Below, one piece after another: positions 13,150-13,540 of a stretch of 13,540 bases of DNA (the first letter of the stretch is position 1; every line of letters begins with the position of its first letter). The DNA is from Bacteroidota bacterium (GTDB lineage Bacteria; Bacteroidota; Ignavibacteria; Ignavibacteriales; Ignavibacteriaceae): contig JAJYOQ010000067.1 of assembly GCA_021796135.1 (NCBI GenBank), forward strand, positions 1 through 13,540, written 5' to 3'. The notes beneath the pieces are model-generated. The model was not told the DNA's origin. It searched no databases and saw nothing but the letters and a program-made list of their open reading frames with translations. The position numbers and the translations under genes are program-made.

Positions 13150-13540
13150 TTAGTTTACCGGCTCCTGTCCGACTTTATCAACGATATTTACTCGTACAGT
13201 AATCATTTTATCCTTCGGATCGATATCATTTTCACCGAACATTCCGAGGTTTCTTCCCAGCAATCCGAGTGCTCTTAGTTTATCCGAAGTTTTAATCAAA
13301 TCACCGTCGGCAATAGCAAATGCAATTATTCTGATTTCATTTAGAACAGAATCAATATTCAGCTGTGCCTTTTCGACATGTTTTTCTTTTAGAGATTTTA
13401 AAAATTTACGAGTTTCAGGATCCTTCAACATGCGGAAAGCGTGGTGGCTAGCTTCTTTACGATTAGTTCCGATTCTTACTGCGGCTTGTACAGCATTAAA
13501 GTCCTTCAAATACTCGTAGCAGAACTTTTTTTGTTTGTCT
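13150..13540 (-). CDS. Second terminase small subunit-like protein, 5' end outside the window
   Basis: A paralogue of the gene at 12633-13025. The frame stays open to the window edge: the last bases encode DKQKKFCYEYLKDFNAVQ, which aligns with ENKKFCYEYIKDFNGTQ of the neighbour. The TTG at 13509 is therefore internal, not the start. The shared core includes NIDSVLNEIRIIAFAIADGD, then KLRALGLLGRNLGMF, followed by a different C-terminal strand (MITVRVNIVDKV). The two proteins look about half identical by eye. A tandem TerS-like pair without a large terminase is unusual; transcript ending at the hairpin repeat (13103-13122) is possible. Confidence 0.75.
   Translation of the reverse strand, partial: DKQKKFCYEYLKDFNAVQAAVRIGTNRKEASHHAFRMLKDPETRKFLKSLKEKHVEKAQLNIDSVLNEIRIIAFAIADGDLIKTSDKLRALGLLGRNLGMFGENDIDPKDKMITVRVNIVDKVGQEPVN

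Noticed and set aside
12050..13540. Complete prophage
   Set aside because: No large terminase, portal, capsid, integrase or lysis gene can be identified; only TerS-like genes and two small unknowns are in view.

Overview
The window looks like chromosomal DNA from a low-GC member of the Bacteroidota/Ignavibacteriota (FCB) group. This placement is inferred from three things: AT-rich intergenic DNA with few good Shine-Dalgarno sites, a tRNA promoter of the Bacteroidota type (TTTG, 20 bases, TATATTTA), and the character of the housekeeping proteins. No rRNA or other phylogenetic marker gives a firmer assignment.

Left part (1-5074), conserved chromosome. On the minus strand lie the N-terminal end of a tail-specific protease (prc) and a tight cluster, plsY -> HtrA-type protease -> purB, whose genes overlap by 4 and 8 bases. 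A plus-strand tRNA pair follows, Leu(UAA) and Val(GAC), and then a minus-strand MFS exporter. A 49-base array of seven heptanucleotide units lies just upstream of prc, and another lies just upstream of the MFS gene.

Middle part (about 5140-11964), an accessory island with all genes on the plus strand. It holds three separate two-gene toxin-antitoxin modules, antitoxin gene first in each. The first is a type IV AbiE-like pair with a large AbiEi (342 aa) and a nucleotidyltransferase toxin (287 aa). The second is a Panacea-domain antitoxin with a Fic (AMPylator-type) toxin. The third is an AbiE pair of a different subfamily, with a small winged-helix AbiEi (205 aa) and an AbiEii nucleotidyltransferase (256 aa). 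In all three the toxin gene overlaps the antitoxin gene, by 32, 32 and 8 bases. Between modules 1 and 2 lies one lipoprotein gene with a glycine-zipper segment and a C-terminal beta-barrel-like region. The promoter region of module 1 carries three copies of an 11-base site suited to autorepression.

Right part (12050-13540), minus strand. Two tandem paralogous proteins resemble phage terminase small subunits; the outer one runs off the window. They are separated by a dRS3-like hairpin repeat. Two small genes of 57 and 51 codons follow; neither is a recognised family and the second encodes a hydrophobic hairpin peptide. No large terminase or structural phage gene is visible, so this is either the edge of a mobile element or a set of orphan TerS-like genes.

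The most interesting material is the stacked set of three mechanistically different TA modules with a possibly phase-variable surface lipoprotein between them, the operator architecture of the first module, the unusual start of the Fic gene, and the tandem orphan TerS-like genes.
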